A stretch of 64,000 nt of DNA, from assembly GCA_937922675.1 (NCBI GenBank), contig CALAJN010000014.1:310001-374000 (forward strand), read 5' to 3'. The translations under genes and the position numbers were made by a program. Below the pieces are notes generated by a model. The model saw nothing but the letters and a program-made list of their open reading frames with translations. It was not told where the DNA came from and ran no database searches. Origin of the DNA: an uncultured Granulosicoccaceae bacterium. Its GTDB lineage: Bacteria > Pseudomonadota > Gammaproteobacteria > Granulosicoccales > Granulosicoccaceae. This document shows, piece by piece, positions 48,391 through 57,839 of the stretch (its first letter is position 1; each line of letters starts with the position of its first letter).

Positions 48391-49299
48391 TTGTTTACTA
48401 ACACGTCTGCTCGTCTGGCCGGTATCGGCCTGATGTGCGCCGCCACTCTTGTATTTGCTGTACAGGATGTGATCACCAAATCTCTGACCACCGAAGTGCC
48501 GGTTGCTCAGATCGTGTTTGTGCGGTTTTTGGCCTTTCTCGTCTTCGCGCTGGTTTTCACTGCTGTAACGGTGCAAGCCAGGCCGTTTGCACAGGTGCTA
48601 CGTTCACGCGTCCCTCGGGTTCAAGTTGTGCGCTGCCTTGCCATGTGTGCGGAGATCGCGCTGTTTGCCTATGCACTGCGTTTTCTCGGTATTGCAGAAA
48701 TCCATGCGCTCTTTGCGTGCTTCCCGCTATTTGTGGCTGCACTCTCGGTGCCTATCCTTGGCGAGGCGGTGGGCTGGCGCCGCTGGGCGGCAGTGTGCGT
48801 GGGCCTCGCTGGGACCTTGATCATCTTGCGACCGGGCGCTGATGTATTCGACCCCAACGCCTTGTACCCGCTGGTGTGTGCCGTGATCTATGCGGTTTAC
48901 AACCTTCTCACCCGGCGTGTGTCTCGCCAGGACAGCTTTGCCACCTCCCTTGTCTATTTCGGTATGGTCGGCACGCTCGCAGCCGGAAGTGTCGCCCTGT
49001 GGCAATGGCAGCCAATGGATGCAACCACCGTGCAGCTACTCGGTTTTTTGTGCATCACATCGGTGTGTGGGCACATGATGTTGATCAAGGCCCTGCAACT
49101 GACTGAGGCAGTGGTTCTGCAGCCCTTTCACTACCTCGTGTTGCCTTGGGCGATCGTACTCGGCTATCTGCTGCATGGTGAGCAGCTCGATGCAGGGTCG
49201 CTGCTCGGTGCGAGCATCGTTGTGGGAAGCGGTGTATACGTTGCCTGGCGTGAGTACCTGTCTGACAAGACGTTGTCTGATGAAAAACACGCTCAATAA
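48391..49299 (+). CDS. EamA/DMT-family transporter
   Basis: Inner-membrane carrier of 302 aa with ten hydrophobic segments and two EamA repeats ([20 protein letters not shown] at the start; [20 protein letters not shown] for the second). It is of the RhaT/RarD-like drug-metabolite type; substrate unknown. The start is uncertain: the frame begins at TTG 48391, and the first ATG is 48433, inside helix 1. The last 7 bases overlap the end of the convergent glpK. Confidence 0.85.
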   Translation: MFTNTSARLAGIGLMCAATLVFAVQDVITKSLTTEVPVAQIVFVRFLAFLVFALVFTAVTVQARPFAQVLRSRVPRVQVVRCLAMCAEIALFAYALRFLGIAEIHALFACFPLFVAALSVPILGEAVGWRRWAAVCVGLAGTLIILRPGADVFDPNALYPLVCAVIYAVYNLLTRRVSRQDSFATSLVYFGMVGTLAAGSVALWQWQPMDATTVQLLGFLCITSVCGHMMLIKALQLTEAVVLQPFHYLVLPWAIVLGYLLHGEQLDAGSLLGASIVVGSGVYVAWREYLSDKTLSDEKHAQ

Positions 49300-50780
49300 G
49301 CACTGCGTGTCCGCTTGACGGCGTCCTGCCAGCCGTTTAAAACGGCATCGCGGTTGGCAGGCGTCATAGCCGGCGTAAATTCACGTTGGCGCTTCCAGTT
49401 GCTGACAAGATCATCGAGTGAGTCGTAAACACCTACCTGCAAACCGGCCAGATAGGCTGCCCCCAGTGCCGTGGTTTCCGTTTGTTCCGGGCGGTCTACC
49501 GGAATGTCCAGCACGTTGGCAAGGTACTGAGCGAACCAGTTGTTGTTGACCATGCCACCGTCCACACGCACCGTGCCAAGACGGGCGCCATCACTGATCA
49601 TCGCGTTCAATAGATCAAGGGTCTGGTAACACACCGCTTCCAGTGCCGCACGCGTTACCACCGCGGGTCCGGTGTTACGCGTCAGGCCAAACAACGCGCC
49701 GCGAGCATCTGCATCCCAATGCGGTGCCCCAAGACCTGTAAAGGCCGGCACCAGATACACGCCCTGATTGTCCGGCAGGCTTTCTGCCAGTTCTTGCGTC
49801 TCGCTCGCCGAAGCGATGATCCCCAACCCGTCGCGCAACCATTGCACAGCAGCACCTGCCACAAAGATGGAGCCCTCAAGCGCATAGGTAGACCTGCCGT
49901 TCAGACGATAGGCAAGGGTGGTCAGCAGGCGATTGGACGAGGGCACAGGAGACTCACCGGTGTTGAGCATCATGAAACACCCCGTGCCATAGGTGCTCTT
50001 GGCCATGCCAGATTCAAAACAGACCTGACCGATGGTGGCTGCGTGCTGATCTCCCGCAACACCTGCAATTGGCAGTTCAACGCCAATTACTGATGTGTCG
50101 GTGATGCCGAAGTCGTCGGCACAGTCGCGCACCTCGGGCAGCAGCGACATCGGTACATCCAGAACGCTGCACAAGGACTCGTCCCATCGATTTGTGTGGA
50201 TGTCAAAACACAGGGTGCGACAGGCGTTGGTGGCATCGGTCAGGTGTTGCTTTCCACCGGTCAGCCGCCAGATCAAAAAGGAATCCATGGTGCCAAAAGC
50301 AAGCTCGCCCGCTGCGGCGCGCTGGCGTGCGCCATCGACATGGTCAAGCAGCCACGCGATCTTGGTCCCTGAAAAATACGGGTCAGGTAGCAAACCGGTC
50401 CTGGCCGTGATCGTCTCGCCATGTCCCGCTGCGACCAGCTCACGGCAACGATCCGCGGTGCGCCGATCCTGCCAGACAATCGCGCGGTGAATGGGCTTGC
50501 CGGTCTTGCGGTCCCATATCACGGTAGTCTCGCGCTGATTGGTGATGCCAATGGCGGCGATCTGACGATCACCCTCGCGTGCTTTGTCTAGCGCCTTGCC
50601 GACAACCGTCAGCGTCGTTTGCCAGATCTCCTCGGCATCGTGTTCCACCCAGCCTGATTGCGGGAAGTGCTGCGTAAATTCTTGCTGTGACACCGCAAAG
50701 GTCGACCCGTCCTTCTCGAACAGCATCGCGCGCGTGCTGGTGGTGCCCTGATCGATGCTGAGTAACAAGGGTGCTGTCAT
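49293..50780 (-). CDS. glpK: glycerol kinase
   Basis: Phosphorylates glycerol to sn-glycerol-3-phosphate. The 495-aa protein is of the FGGY family: [18 protein letters not shown] at the N terminus, [30 protein letters not shown] for the phosphate-binding loop, and [15 protein letters not shown]. It is divergent from glpR and shares with it the region containing the putative GlpR operators. No glycerol facilitator gene (glpF) accompanies it; the ABC importer takes that role. Confidence 0.97.
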   Translation of the reverse strand: MTAPLLLSIDQGTTSTRAMLFEKDGSTFAVSQQEFTQHFPQSGWVEHDAEEIWQTTLTVVGKALDKAREGDRQIAAIGITNQRETTVIWDRKTGKPIHRAIVWQDRRTADRCRELVAAGHGETITARTGLLPDPYFSGTKIAWLLDHVDGARQRAAAGELAFGTMDSFLIWRLTGGKQHLTDATNACRTLCFDIHTNRWDESLCSVLDVPMSLLPEVRDCADDFGITDTSVIGVELPIAGVAGDQHAATIGQVCFESGMAKSTYGTGCFMMLNTGESPVPSSNRLLTTLAYRLNGRSTYALEGSIFVAGAAVQWLRDGLGIIASASETQELAESLPDNQGVYLVPAFTGLGAPHWDADARGALFGLTRNTGPAVVTRAALEAVCYQTLDLLNAMISDGARLGTVRVDGGMVNNNWFAQYLANVLDIPVDRPEQTETTALGAAYLAGLQVGVYDSLDDLVSNWKRQREFTPAMTPANRDAVLNGWQDAVKRTRSAY

Positions 50781-50824
50781 GGTCGGGGCTCTGTCGTGTT
50801 GAGGGGGCTCGCCCCTATTATTTC

Positions 50825-50871
50825 ACTTTCGGTTTTGCTTTCGTTTATGGTGAAAGAAGTAAAAACGAAAG
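50825..50871. promoter_or_regulatory. probable GlpR operator cluster between glpK and glpR
   Basis: ACTTTCGGTTTTGC (50825-50838) is followed by a 9-bp inverted repeat, CTTTCGTTT (50838-50846) and AAACGAAAG (50863-50871). DeoR-family regulators bind such repeated TTTCG/CGAAA words. On the minus strand AATAAT (50822-50817) is a likely glpK -10, placing the operator over or upstream of that promoter. Operator identity is inferred. Confidence 0.6.
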
Positions 50872-50880
50872 TATGTCGGG

Positions 50881-51639
50881 ATGAGTGAGTTTCGCAGGCA
50901 AGCGGTGCTAGAGCAAATCCGGACGCAAGGCGAGGTCAGCGTGGATGCCCTGGCCGAGCAATTTGGTGTCTCTGTGCAAACCGTGCGCAAGGACCTGGCT
51001 CGCCTCGGAGAGGAGCGCCTGGTCACGCGTACCCACGGCGGCGCACGGCTTGCCTCACGGGTCGAGAACATGAGCTACGAAGCGCGCCGGCTGTTGGCAG
51101 AAGATGCCAAGAAGGCGATAGCACATGCGGTAGCCGACCGCGTGCCCAGCTCCGCGTCCTTGTTTGTGAACATCGGAACCACAACCGAGGCGGTAGCGGA
51201 AGCGCTGACTGGCCACGACGACCTTCTGGTCATTACCAACAACATCAACGTGGCGTCCCTGATGCGCCCGCACAGGCATTTGCGGGTAATCATCGCCTCC
51301 GGTGAGGTGCGCTCCAGCGATGGCGGTATCGTCGGGGAAGCAGCAGTTGAATTCATACGACAGTTCAAGGTCGACTATGCCGTGATAGGCGCATCGGCCA
51401 TCGATGAAGACGGTGCGCTGCTTGACTTTGACTATCGCGAGGTCAAAGTGACTCAAGCGATTCTGGACAACGCACGCCACGTGATCCTGGCGGCGGATTG
51501 CGGCAAACACGAACGCACGGCCCCGGTGCGCATCGGACACGTCTCTCGTGTCCACACCTTTGTGACTGATCGATGCCGTGATGCGGACTTCCGGCGGCGC
51601 CTTGACCGTTTCGGTGTGACACTGGTCGAAACGACGTGA
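50881..51639 (+). CDS. glpR: DeoR-family transcriptional repressor of glycerol genes
   Basis: Regulator of 252 aa. It has an N-terminal winged helix-turn-helix (RQAVLEQIRTQGEVSVDALA, FGVSVQTVRKDLARL) and a DeoR sensor domain (SLFVNIGTTTEAVAEAL, VIGASAIDEDGALLDFDYRE) that in GlpR binds glycerol-3-phosphate. Its place between glpK and the glp importer genes supports that role. It probably represses both directions and itself through the operators at 50825-50871 and 51678-51691. Confidence 0.93.
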   Translation: MSEFRRQAVLEQIRTQGEVSVDALAEQFGVSVQTVRKDLARLGEERLVTRTHGGARLASRVENMSYEARRLLAEDAKKAIAHAVADRVPSSASLFVNIGTTTEAVAEALTGHDDLLVITNNINVASLMRPHRHLRVIIASGEVRSSDGGIVGEAAVEFIRQFKVDYAVIGASAIDEDGALLDFDYREVKVTQAILDNARHVILAADCGKHERTAPVRIGHVSRVHTFVTDRCRDADFRRRLDRFGVTLVETT

Positions 51640-51677
51640 GTGTGGTCTGAGCTTGAAAGCGCGTTTGCGCGACATTG

Positions 51678-51691
51678 ACTTTCGGATTTGC
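51678..51691. promoter_or_regulatory. second GlpR-like operator, upstream of glpS
   Basis: ACTTTCGGATTTGC matches the element in the glpK-glpR gap (ACTTTCGGTTTTGC) at 13 of 14 positions. It lies 42 bp before the glpS start, in the 93-bp gap after glpR. Confidence 0.55.
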
Positions 51692-51732
51692 GGCGTTTAA
51701 CGTCTTCGGCACAAGTGTTGGTTCTCCGGAAC

Positions 51733-52818
51733 ATGCTGGAACTCAATCACGTCAGCAAGCAGGTAGGCCGCGAGACGCACATCTCAGGGGTGTCGCTGAG
51801 CCTTGAGCGCGGCTCTCTCAACGTGTTGCTCGGGCCGACCTTGGCGGGCAAAACCTCCTTGATGCGATTGATGGCGGGGCTCGATCGCCCGACGAGCGGC
51901 CAGGTCTTGATGGACGGTAAGGACGTCACCGGTGTCAGCGTTCGTAATCGCGATGTCGCCATGGTCTACCAGCAGTTCATCAACTACCCCTCGCTGACAG
52001 TGTTCGAGAATATCGCCTCTCCGATGCGCATTGCAGGCGTCGGCAGAAAAGAGCGCGATCGCAAGGTGCGCGAAGCCGCTGAGCTGCTCAAGCTCACTCC
52101 CTACCTTGAGCGCATTCCACTCAACTTGTCGGGCGGTCAGCAGCAACGCACAGCGCTGGCACGGGCCTTGGTAAAAGGAGCCAGCCTTGTGTTGTTGGAC
52201 GAGCCACTGGCTAACCTTGACTACAAGTTGCGTGAGGAGCTGCGCGTGGAGCTGCCACGTCTGTTTGCAGAGTCCGGTGCTGTTTTTGTGTACGCGACCA
52301 CTGAGCCCCATGAGGCACTGCTACTCGGTGGGCACACCGCTACTTTGCACGAGGGCAAGATCACGCAGTTCGGTCCCACCATCGATGTACACGACAGGCC
52401 GGCTGATCTGGTCACCGCTAAAACCTTTGCCGATCCACCTCTGAACACAGCAAGAGTGCGAGTGACTGGCGGGCATGTGCATGCTGGCGAGCGTCATCTC
52501 GGGCAGCTTGCCAACGCACCACCAGACGGTGAGTACACGCTCGGGCTACGCGCACACCATGTGTCGCTTGCAGCCAACGATCGCTATCAAACCGCCTTGA
52601 CGGTGCGTGTTGGCACCAGTGAGATCACGGGCTCTGAAACCTTTGTACACCTTGATCCTGACGTGGCGCAGGAGGGTGCTACATCGCATTGGGTCGCTCT
52701 GACACATGGCGTGCACCGCCTGCGTGCTGGAGATTCACTTACTGTGCACCTGGATCCATCGCGCTACTACCTGTTTGATACCAGCGGTGTGCTCGCACAC
52801 GCTCCGGCGGCACACTGA
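51733..52818 (+). CDS. glpS: glycerol ABC importer ATPase, first subunit (GlpS type)
   Basis: MalK-like ATPase of 361 aa (start at 51733, MLELNHVSK). Walker A is GPTLAGKT (34-41), Q-loop Gln80, signature LSGGQ (132-136) and Walker B LVLLDEP. The switch position reads YATTEPHEA, with Thr190 where other family members have the catalytic-switch histidine. The C-terminal ~120 residues form a TOBE-like regulatory region. It is expected to pair with the next ATPase (GlpT type, not the G3P antiporter of that name) at the cytoplasmic face of the permeases. Rhizobial GlpSTPQV imports glycerol in the same gene arrangement. Confidence 0.88.
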   Translation: MLELNHVSKQVGRETHISGVSLSLERGSLNVLLGPTLAGKTSLMRLMAGLDRPTSGQVLMDGKDVTGVSVRNRDVAMVYQQFINYPSLTVFENIASPMRIAGVGRKERDRKVREAAELLKLTPYLERIPLNLSGGQQQRTALARALVKGASLVLLDEPLANLDYKLREELRVELPRLFAESGAVFVYATTEPHEALLLGGHTATLHEGKITQFGPTIDVHDRPADLVTAKTFADPPLNTARVRVTGGHVHAGERHLGQLANAPPDGEYTLGLRAHHVSLAANDRYQTALTVRVGTSEITGSETFVHLDPDVAQEGATSHWVALTHGVHRLRAGDSLTVHLDPSRYYLFDTSGVLAHAPAAH

Positions 52819-52835
52819 GTTGGCCAACTGACCTC

Positions 52836-53930
52836 ATGGCGCGTATCACGCTCGACAAGCTGGCGCATTCCTACCTCGCCGCGCCAAAAAGCGATGAGGA
52901 CTATGCGCTAAAGCAGATCGATCTCGACTGGGAGGACGGTGGTGCCTATGCCTTGCTGGGCCCTTCAGGCTGCGGCAAGACAACCCTGCTCAATATCATT
53001 TCCGGTCTGTTGACGCCGTCAGCAGGTAACGTATTGTTTGACGGCCAGCCCGTCACTCAGCTCAGCCCCGAGGCGCGCAACATCGCTCAGGTATTCCAGT
53101 TTCCCGTCATATACGACACCATGACGGTGGCGGAAAACCTTGCCTTCCCCTTGCGCAATCGCGGTGTCGACAAACGCGAGATAGAGCAGCGGGTCAACGA
53201 TATGCTCTCTACGCTGGATCTGACTGACAAGGCCAGGCGTCGTGCTGCAGGGCTCACAGCGGATGAGAAGCAAAAGATCTCACTCGGCCGTGGTCTGGTG
53301 CGTCATGACGTCAACGCCATCCTGTTCGATGAGCCCTTGACGGTTATCGATCCCCACATGAAGTGGCAACTGCGCACCCGCCTGAAGGAGCTGCATGAGC
53401 AGTTTGAACACACCATGATCTATGTGACCCACGACCAGACTGAAGCCTTGACCTTCGCTGACAAGGTGGTGGTGATGTATGAAGGGGAAATCGTGCAGAT
53501 TGGTACGCCGGAAGAGCTCTTCGATGAGCCTGCGCATACATTTGTTGGCTACTTCATTGGCTCACCCGGCATGAACATCCTGCCAGCCGAGCTGCAAGGC
53601 AGCACGCTGATATCAGCCAATGCGTCGTTTCAGCTCCAGCGCAATTATCCGGTACTCGATGCGTCACACGTGGAGCTTGGCATTCGGCCCGAGTTTGTTC
53701 GTGTTGAATCTGCAAGTGCCAAACAGTCAGATTCGCCGTCCTTGCCTTATGCGATCACATCGGTTGAAAACATAGGCCGGCATCGCATCATTCGTGGCTC
53801 GGTTGCCGGGCACGCGCTTGACGCCATCCTGCCGGAAGGCAAGGACGTACCGAGCGAAGCTGTTGCCGTGTTTGATGAGTCGCACATCAATGTCTACAGC
53901 GACTCACATCTTGTCAAGCCGCGAGCCTGA
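52836..53930 (+). CDS. glpT: glycerol ABC importer ATPase, second subunit (GlpT type)
   Basis: ATPase of 364 aa. Walker A is GPSGCGKT (42-49), Q-loop Gln88, Walker B AILFDEP, and the switch histidine is His199 in YVTHDQTEAL. The signature motif that should be LSGGQ reads LTADEKQK (140-147), so the residues that normally contact ATP of the partner are missing. It has a C-terminal TOBE-like part. It follows glpS by 17 bp. The symbol follows the glycerol ABC system; it is unrelated to the glycerol-3-phosphate antiporter GlpT. Confidence 0.88.
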   Translation: MARITLDKLAHSYLAAPKSDEDYALKQIDLDWEDGGAYALLGPSGCGKTTLLNIISGLLTPSAGNVLFDGQPVTQLSPEARNIAQVFQFPVIYDTMTVAENLAFPLRNRGVDKREIEQRVNDMLSTLDLTDKARRRAAGLTADEKQKISLGRGLVRHDVNAILFDEPLTVIDPHMKWQLRTRLKELHEQFEHTMIYVTHDQTEALTFADKVVVMYEGEIVQIGTPEELFDEPAHTFVGYFIGSPGMNILPAELQGSTLISANASFQLQRNYPVLDASHVELGIRPEFVRVESASAKQSDSPSLPYAITSVENIGRHRIIRGSVAGHALDAILPEGKDVPSEAVAVFDESHINVYSDSHLVKPRA

Positions 53931-53941
53931 TTGACGTAAAA

Positions 53942-54814
<873 letters not shown>

Positions 54815-54818
54815 CGCC

Positions 54819-55634
54819 ATGGATAATGCCTCTCGCCCACATTTCCGGTGGTTGGTGCCTACGCTGTACATCACCTTTCTGATTATCCCGATCTACTGGC
54901 TCATCAACATGAGCTTCAAGACCAATCAGGAAATTCTCACCACCTTCACGCTCTGGCCCGACAACCCGACACTGGATAACTACAAGGTCATCTTCACCGA
55001 TCCCAGCTGGTACAACGGCTACATCAACTCGATCATCTATGTGGTGTTGAACATGGTGATCTCGGTCAGTGTTGCTCTGCCTGCCGCCTATGCCTTCAGT
55101 CGTTATCGCTTTCTTGGCGACAAGCATATGTTCTTCTGGCTATTGACCAACCGCATGGCACCGCCCGCTGTGTTCGTCTTGCCTTTTTTCCAGTTGTACT
55201 CAGCCTTCGGTTTGTTCGACACTCACATAGCCATAGCGCTTGCGCATTGTCTTTTCAACGTGCCATTGGCAGTCTGGATACTTGAAGGCTTCATGAGTGG
55301 TGTGCCCAGAGAGATCGATGAAACCGCTTATATCGACGGCTATTCATTCCCACGCTTTTTTGTAAAGATCTTCATGCCATTGATCGCAAGCGGGATCGGC
55401 GTTGCGGCATTTTTCTGCTTCATGTTCAGTTGGGTGGAGTTGTTGATTGCCAGAACACTCTCGGCGACCGCGGCCAAACCCATTACCGCCACCATGACAA
55501 GGACCGTCTCGGCATCCGGTCTTGACTGGGGGGTGCTTGCCGCAGCCGGTGCTCTGACGATCATCCCTGGCGCGTTGGTGATCTTCTTTGTGCGCAACTA
55601 CATCGCCAAGGGCTTTGCCCTGGGGCGTGTCTGA
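54819..55634 (+). CDS. glpQ: glycerol ABC importer permease 2
   Basis: MalG-type permease of 271 aa with six hydrophobic segments, the N-terminal YITFLIIPIYWLINMSFK and the EAA loop EIDETAYIDGYSFPRFFVKI. It begins 4 bp after the first permease, implying equal translation of the two. The symbol is that of the rhizobial glycerol system, not the periplasmic phosphodiesterase GlpQ. Confidence 0.9.
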   Translation: MDNASRPHFRWLVPTLYITFLIIPIYWLINMSFKTNQEILTTFTLWPDNPTLDNYKVIFTDPSWYNGYINSIIYVVLNMVISVSVALPAAYAFSRYRFLGDKHMFFWLLTNRMAPPAVFVLPFFQLYSAFGLFDTHIAIALAHCLFNVPLAVWILEGFMSGVPREIDETAYIDGYSFPRFFVKIFMPLIASGIGVAAFFCFMFSWVELLIARTLSATAAKPITATMTRTVSASGLDWGVLAAAGALTIIPGALVIFFVRNYIAKGFALGRV

Positions 55635-55646
55635 GGCCCTGATGTC

Positions 55647-55928
55647 ATGAACCTTTCATGGATGGCCTGGACCACCCCGACCGCCATCTTCTTTGTGGTG
55701 ATCTTTGTCTTGATTGCTGCAATGTGCGTCTGGGAGTATTTCAGTCCGGGCGGTGGTCCGCGCGTGGGCATCCTGCGCTTTGAAACCACGCGCGGTGATC
55801 GGCTGTTTCTGTCGCTGCTTGGCAGCGCATTCATTCATTTGGCCTGGCTTCTGTTCATGGGGCCAGACCTGTGGAAGGCCCTCGGTGTTGCAATGGTGTA
55901 CGCGGTACTCGTGTTCATCCTTGTTTGA
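55647..55928 (+). CDS. DUF2160 small membrane protein of the glycerol importer operon
   Basis: Protein of 93 aa with two or three hydrophobic segments (TPTAIFFVVIFVLIAAMCVW; FLSLLGSAFIHLAWLLFMG) and the DUF2160 core YFSPGGGPRVGILRFETTRGDRL. It lies 12 bp after glpQ and before the binding-protein gene. Members of this family occur almost only in such operons, so it is probably an accessory part of the importer; its task is unknown. Confidence 0.85.
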   Translation: MNLSWMAWTTPTAIFFVVIFVLIAAMCVWEYFSPGGGPRVGILRFETTRGDRLFLSLLGSAFIHLAWLLFMGPDLWKALGVAMVYAVLVFILV

Positions 55929-55970
55929 CCGAGATCTTGTTTGTCACGCATCAACCCTTGAGGAGGACTC

Positions 55971-57695
55971 ATGCGAAGATTCAAGAAGACGACTACCGCA
56001 CTGGCGGTAGCCGGGATCCTGACCGGCGTAAGCATGACCGCGGCGCAGGCCGACATGGCAGCAGCGGAGACGTTTCTCGCTGACGAAATTGGCGGTATGT
56101 CAGTGCTCTCGGAAGACGAGCAGAAGGCCGAGATGCAATGGTTCATTGATGCCGCCAAGCCCTTTGAGGGCATGGACATCAAAGTGGTCTCCGAGACCAT
56201 AGCCACACACGAGTACGAGTCCAAAGTACTCGCACCGGCCTTCACGGCGATCACCGGTATCAATGTCACACATGATCTGATCGGTGAAGGTGACGTTGTT
56301 GAGAAGCTGCAAACACAGATGCAGTCTGGCGAGAACATCTATGACGCCTACATCAACGACTCCGACCTTATCGGCACGCACTGGCGCTACCAGCAAGCGC
56401 GTAACCTCACCGACTGGATGGCGGGCGAGGGTGCTGACGTGACTTTGCCCACACTGGATCTTGAGGACTTTGTCGGTATCTCGTTCACCACAGGCCCTGA
56501 CGGCAAGCTCTATCAGCTCCCTGATCAACAGTTCGCCAATCTGTACTGGTTCCGTTATGACTGGTTCAACGACGAAGCCAACAAGGCCGAGTTCCAGGAA
56601 AAATACGGCTATGAGCTTGGGGTGCCGGTCAACTGGTCAGCCTATGAAGATATCGCCGAGTTCTTCACCGGTCGTGAGATCGACGGTCAGACCGTCTACG
56701 GTCACATGGACTACGGCAAGAAGGATCCCTCACTCGGCTGGCGCTTTACGGATGCGTGGTTGTCGATGGCGGGCAACGGTGACAAGGGCGAGCCCAATGG
56801 TCTGCCGGTGGACGAGTGGGGCATTCGTGTCAACGAAAACAGCCAGCCCGTTGGCAGCTGTGTGGCACGTGGTGGTGACACCAATGGTCCTGCCTCGGTC
56901 TATGCCATCGAGAAGTACATCGAGTGGCTGAACAAGTACGCGCCACCTGAAGCGCCGGGCATGGACTTCAGTGAGTCGGGTCCGGTACCGGCACAGGGTG
57001 CGATTGCCCAGCAGATGTTCTGGTACACGGCTTTCACGGCCAACATGGTTGAAGAGGGTATTCCGGTCGTCAATGACGATGGCTCACCCAAGTGGCGCAT
57101 GGCACCCAGCCCGCGCGGCGCCTACTGGGAAGAAGGCCAGAAGCTTGGCTATCAGGACGCTGGTTCCTGGACGCTGATGAAGTCCACACCGGTTGACCGT
57201 GCCAAGGCTGCGTGGTTGTACGCGCAGTTCGTTGTGTCAAAGACTGTGGATCTCAAGAAGTCACACACCGGCCTGACCTTCGTTCGCGAGAGCACCATTC
57301 AGGATCAGAGCTTTACTGATCGTGCGGCCGAGCTTGGTGGTCTGATCGAGTTCTACCGCTCACCGGCACGCGTGCGCTGGTCACCGACCGGCACCAACGT
57401 TCCGGATTATCCCAAGCTCGCGCAGCTCTGGTGGCAGAACATCGGTGACGCTTCCTCCGGTGCCAAGAGTCCGCAGGAAGCCATGGACGCTCTTTGCGAG
57501 GCTCAGGAGAAAGTGCTCTCGCGACTCGAACGTGCGGGTGTGCAAGGCGATATCGGCCCCGTTCTCAACGAGGAGCGCGATCCGGAGTACTGGCTGAGCC
57601 AGCCTGGCGCGCCCAAGCCCAAGCTGGAAAATGAGAAGCCTGAACCTCAGACCATCGGCTACGACGAGCTGGTCAAGAGCTGGCAGGAAGGCTGA
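55971..57695 (+). CDS. glpV: glycerol ABC importer substrate-binding protein
   Basis: Periplasmic binding protein of 574 aa with a Sec signal (KTTTALAVAGILTGVSMTAAQA) and a good Shine-Dalgarno (GAGGAGG). It belongs to a long-form family (usual length about 570) of solute-binding proteins; the fold is recognisable from LPDQQFANLYWFRYDWFND and RARAAWLY-like text (DRAKAAWLYAQFVVSK). Glycerol specificity is inferred from its operon. Last gene before the 144-bp gap to glpD. Confidence 0.88.
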   Translation: MRRFKKTTTALAVAGILTGVSMTAAQADMAAAETFLADEIGGMSVLSEDEQKAEMQWFIDAAKPFEGMDIKVVSETIATHEYESKVLAPAFTAITGINVTHDLIGEGDVVEKLQTQMQSGENIYDAYINDSDLIGTHWRYQQARNLTDWMAGEGADVTLPTLDLEDFVGISFTTGPDGKLYQLPDQQFANLYWFRYDWFNDEANKAEFQEKYGYELGVPVNWSAYEDIAEFFTGREIDGQTVYGHMDYGKKDPSLGWRFTDAWLSMAGNGDKGEPNGLPVDEWGIRVNENSQPVGSCVARGGDTNGPASVYAIEKYIEWLNKYAPPEAPGMDFSESGPVPAQGAIAQQMFWYTAFTANMVEEGIPVVNDDGSPKWRMAPSPRGAYWEEGQKLGYQDAGSWTLMKSTPVDRAKAAWLYAQFVVSKTVDLKKSHTGLTFVRESTIQDQSFTDRAAELGGLIEFYRSPARVRWSPTGTNVPDYPKLAQLWWQNIGDASSGAKSPQEAMDALCEAQEKVLSRLERAGVQGDIGPVLNEERDPEYWLSQPGAPKPKLENEKPEPQTIGYDELVKSWQEG

Positions 57696-57752
57696 GTAAT
57701 CGTCCTGAGGAGCGGCACGGACGTCGCTTGTCAGGTCTGTCACACTTCGTGC

Positions 57753-57780
57753 TTGTTGGCAGGCGAGCGGCGGCTATATC
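57753..57780 (+). promoter_or_regulatory. possible promoter of glpD
   Basis: TTGTTG (57753-57758) and TATATC (57775-57780) are 16 bp apart in the gap between glpV and glpD. Four of six bases match in each box. No close copy of the GlpR-like element was found here. Confidence 0.3.
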
Positions 57781-57839
57781 GGTCTTGATTTCTCCGCTCT
57801 AAAGTACAGAGTGGACATGCAGGAGTCGTTGGGGCAATT

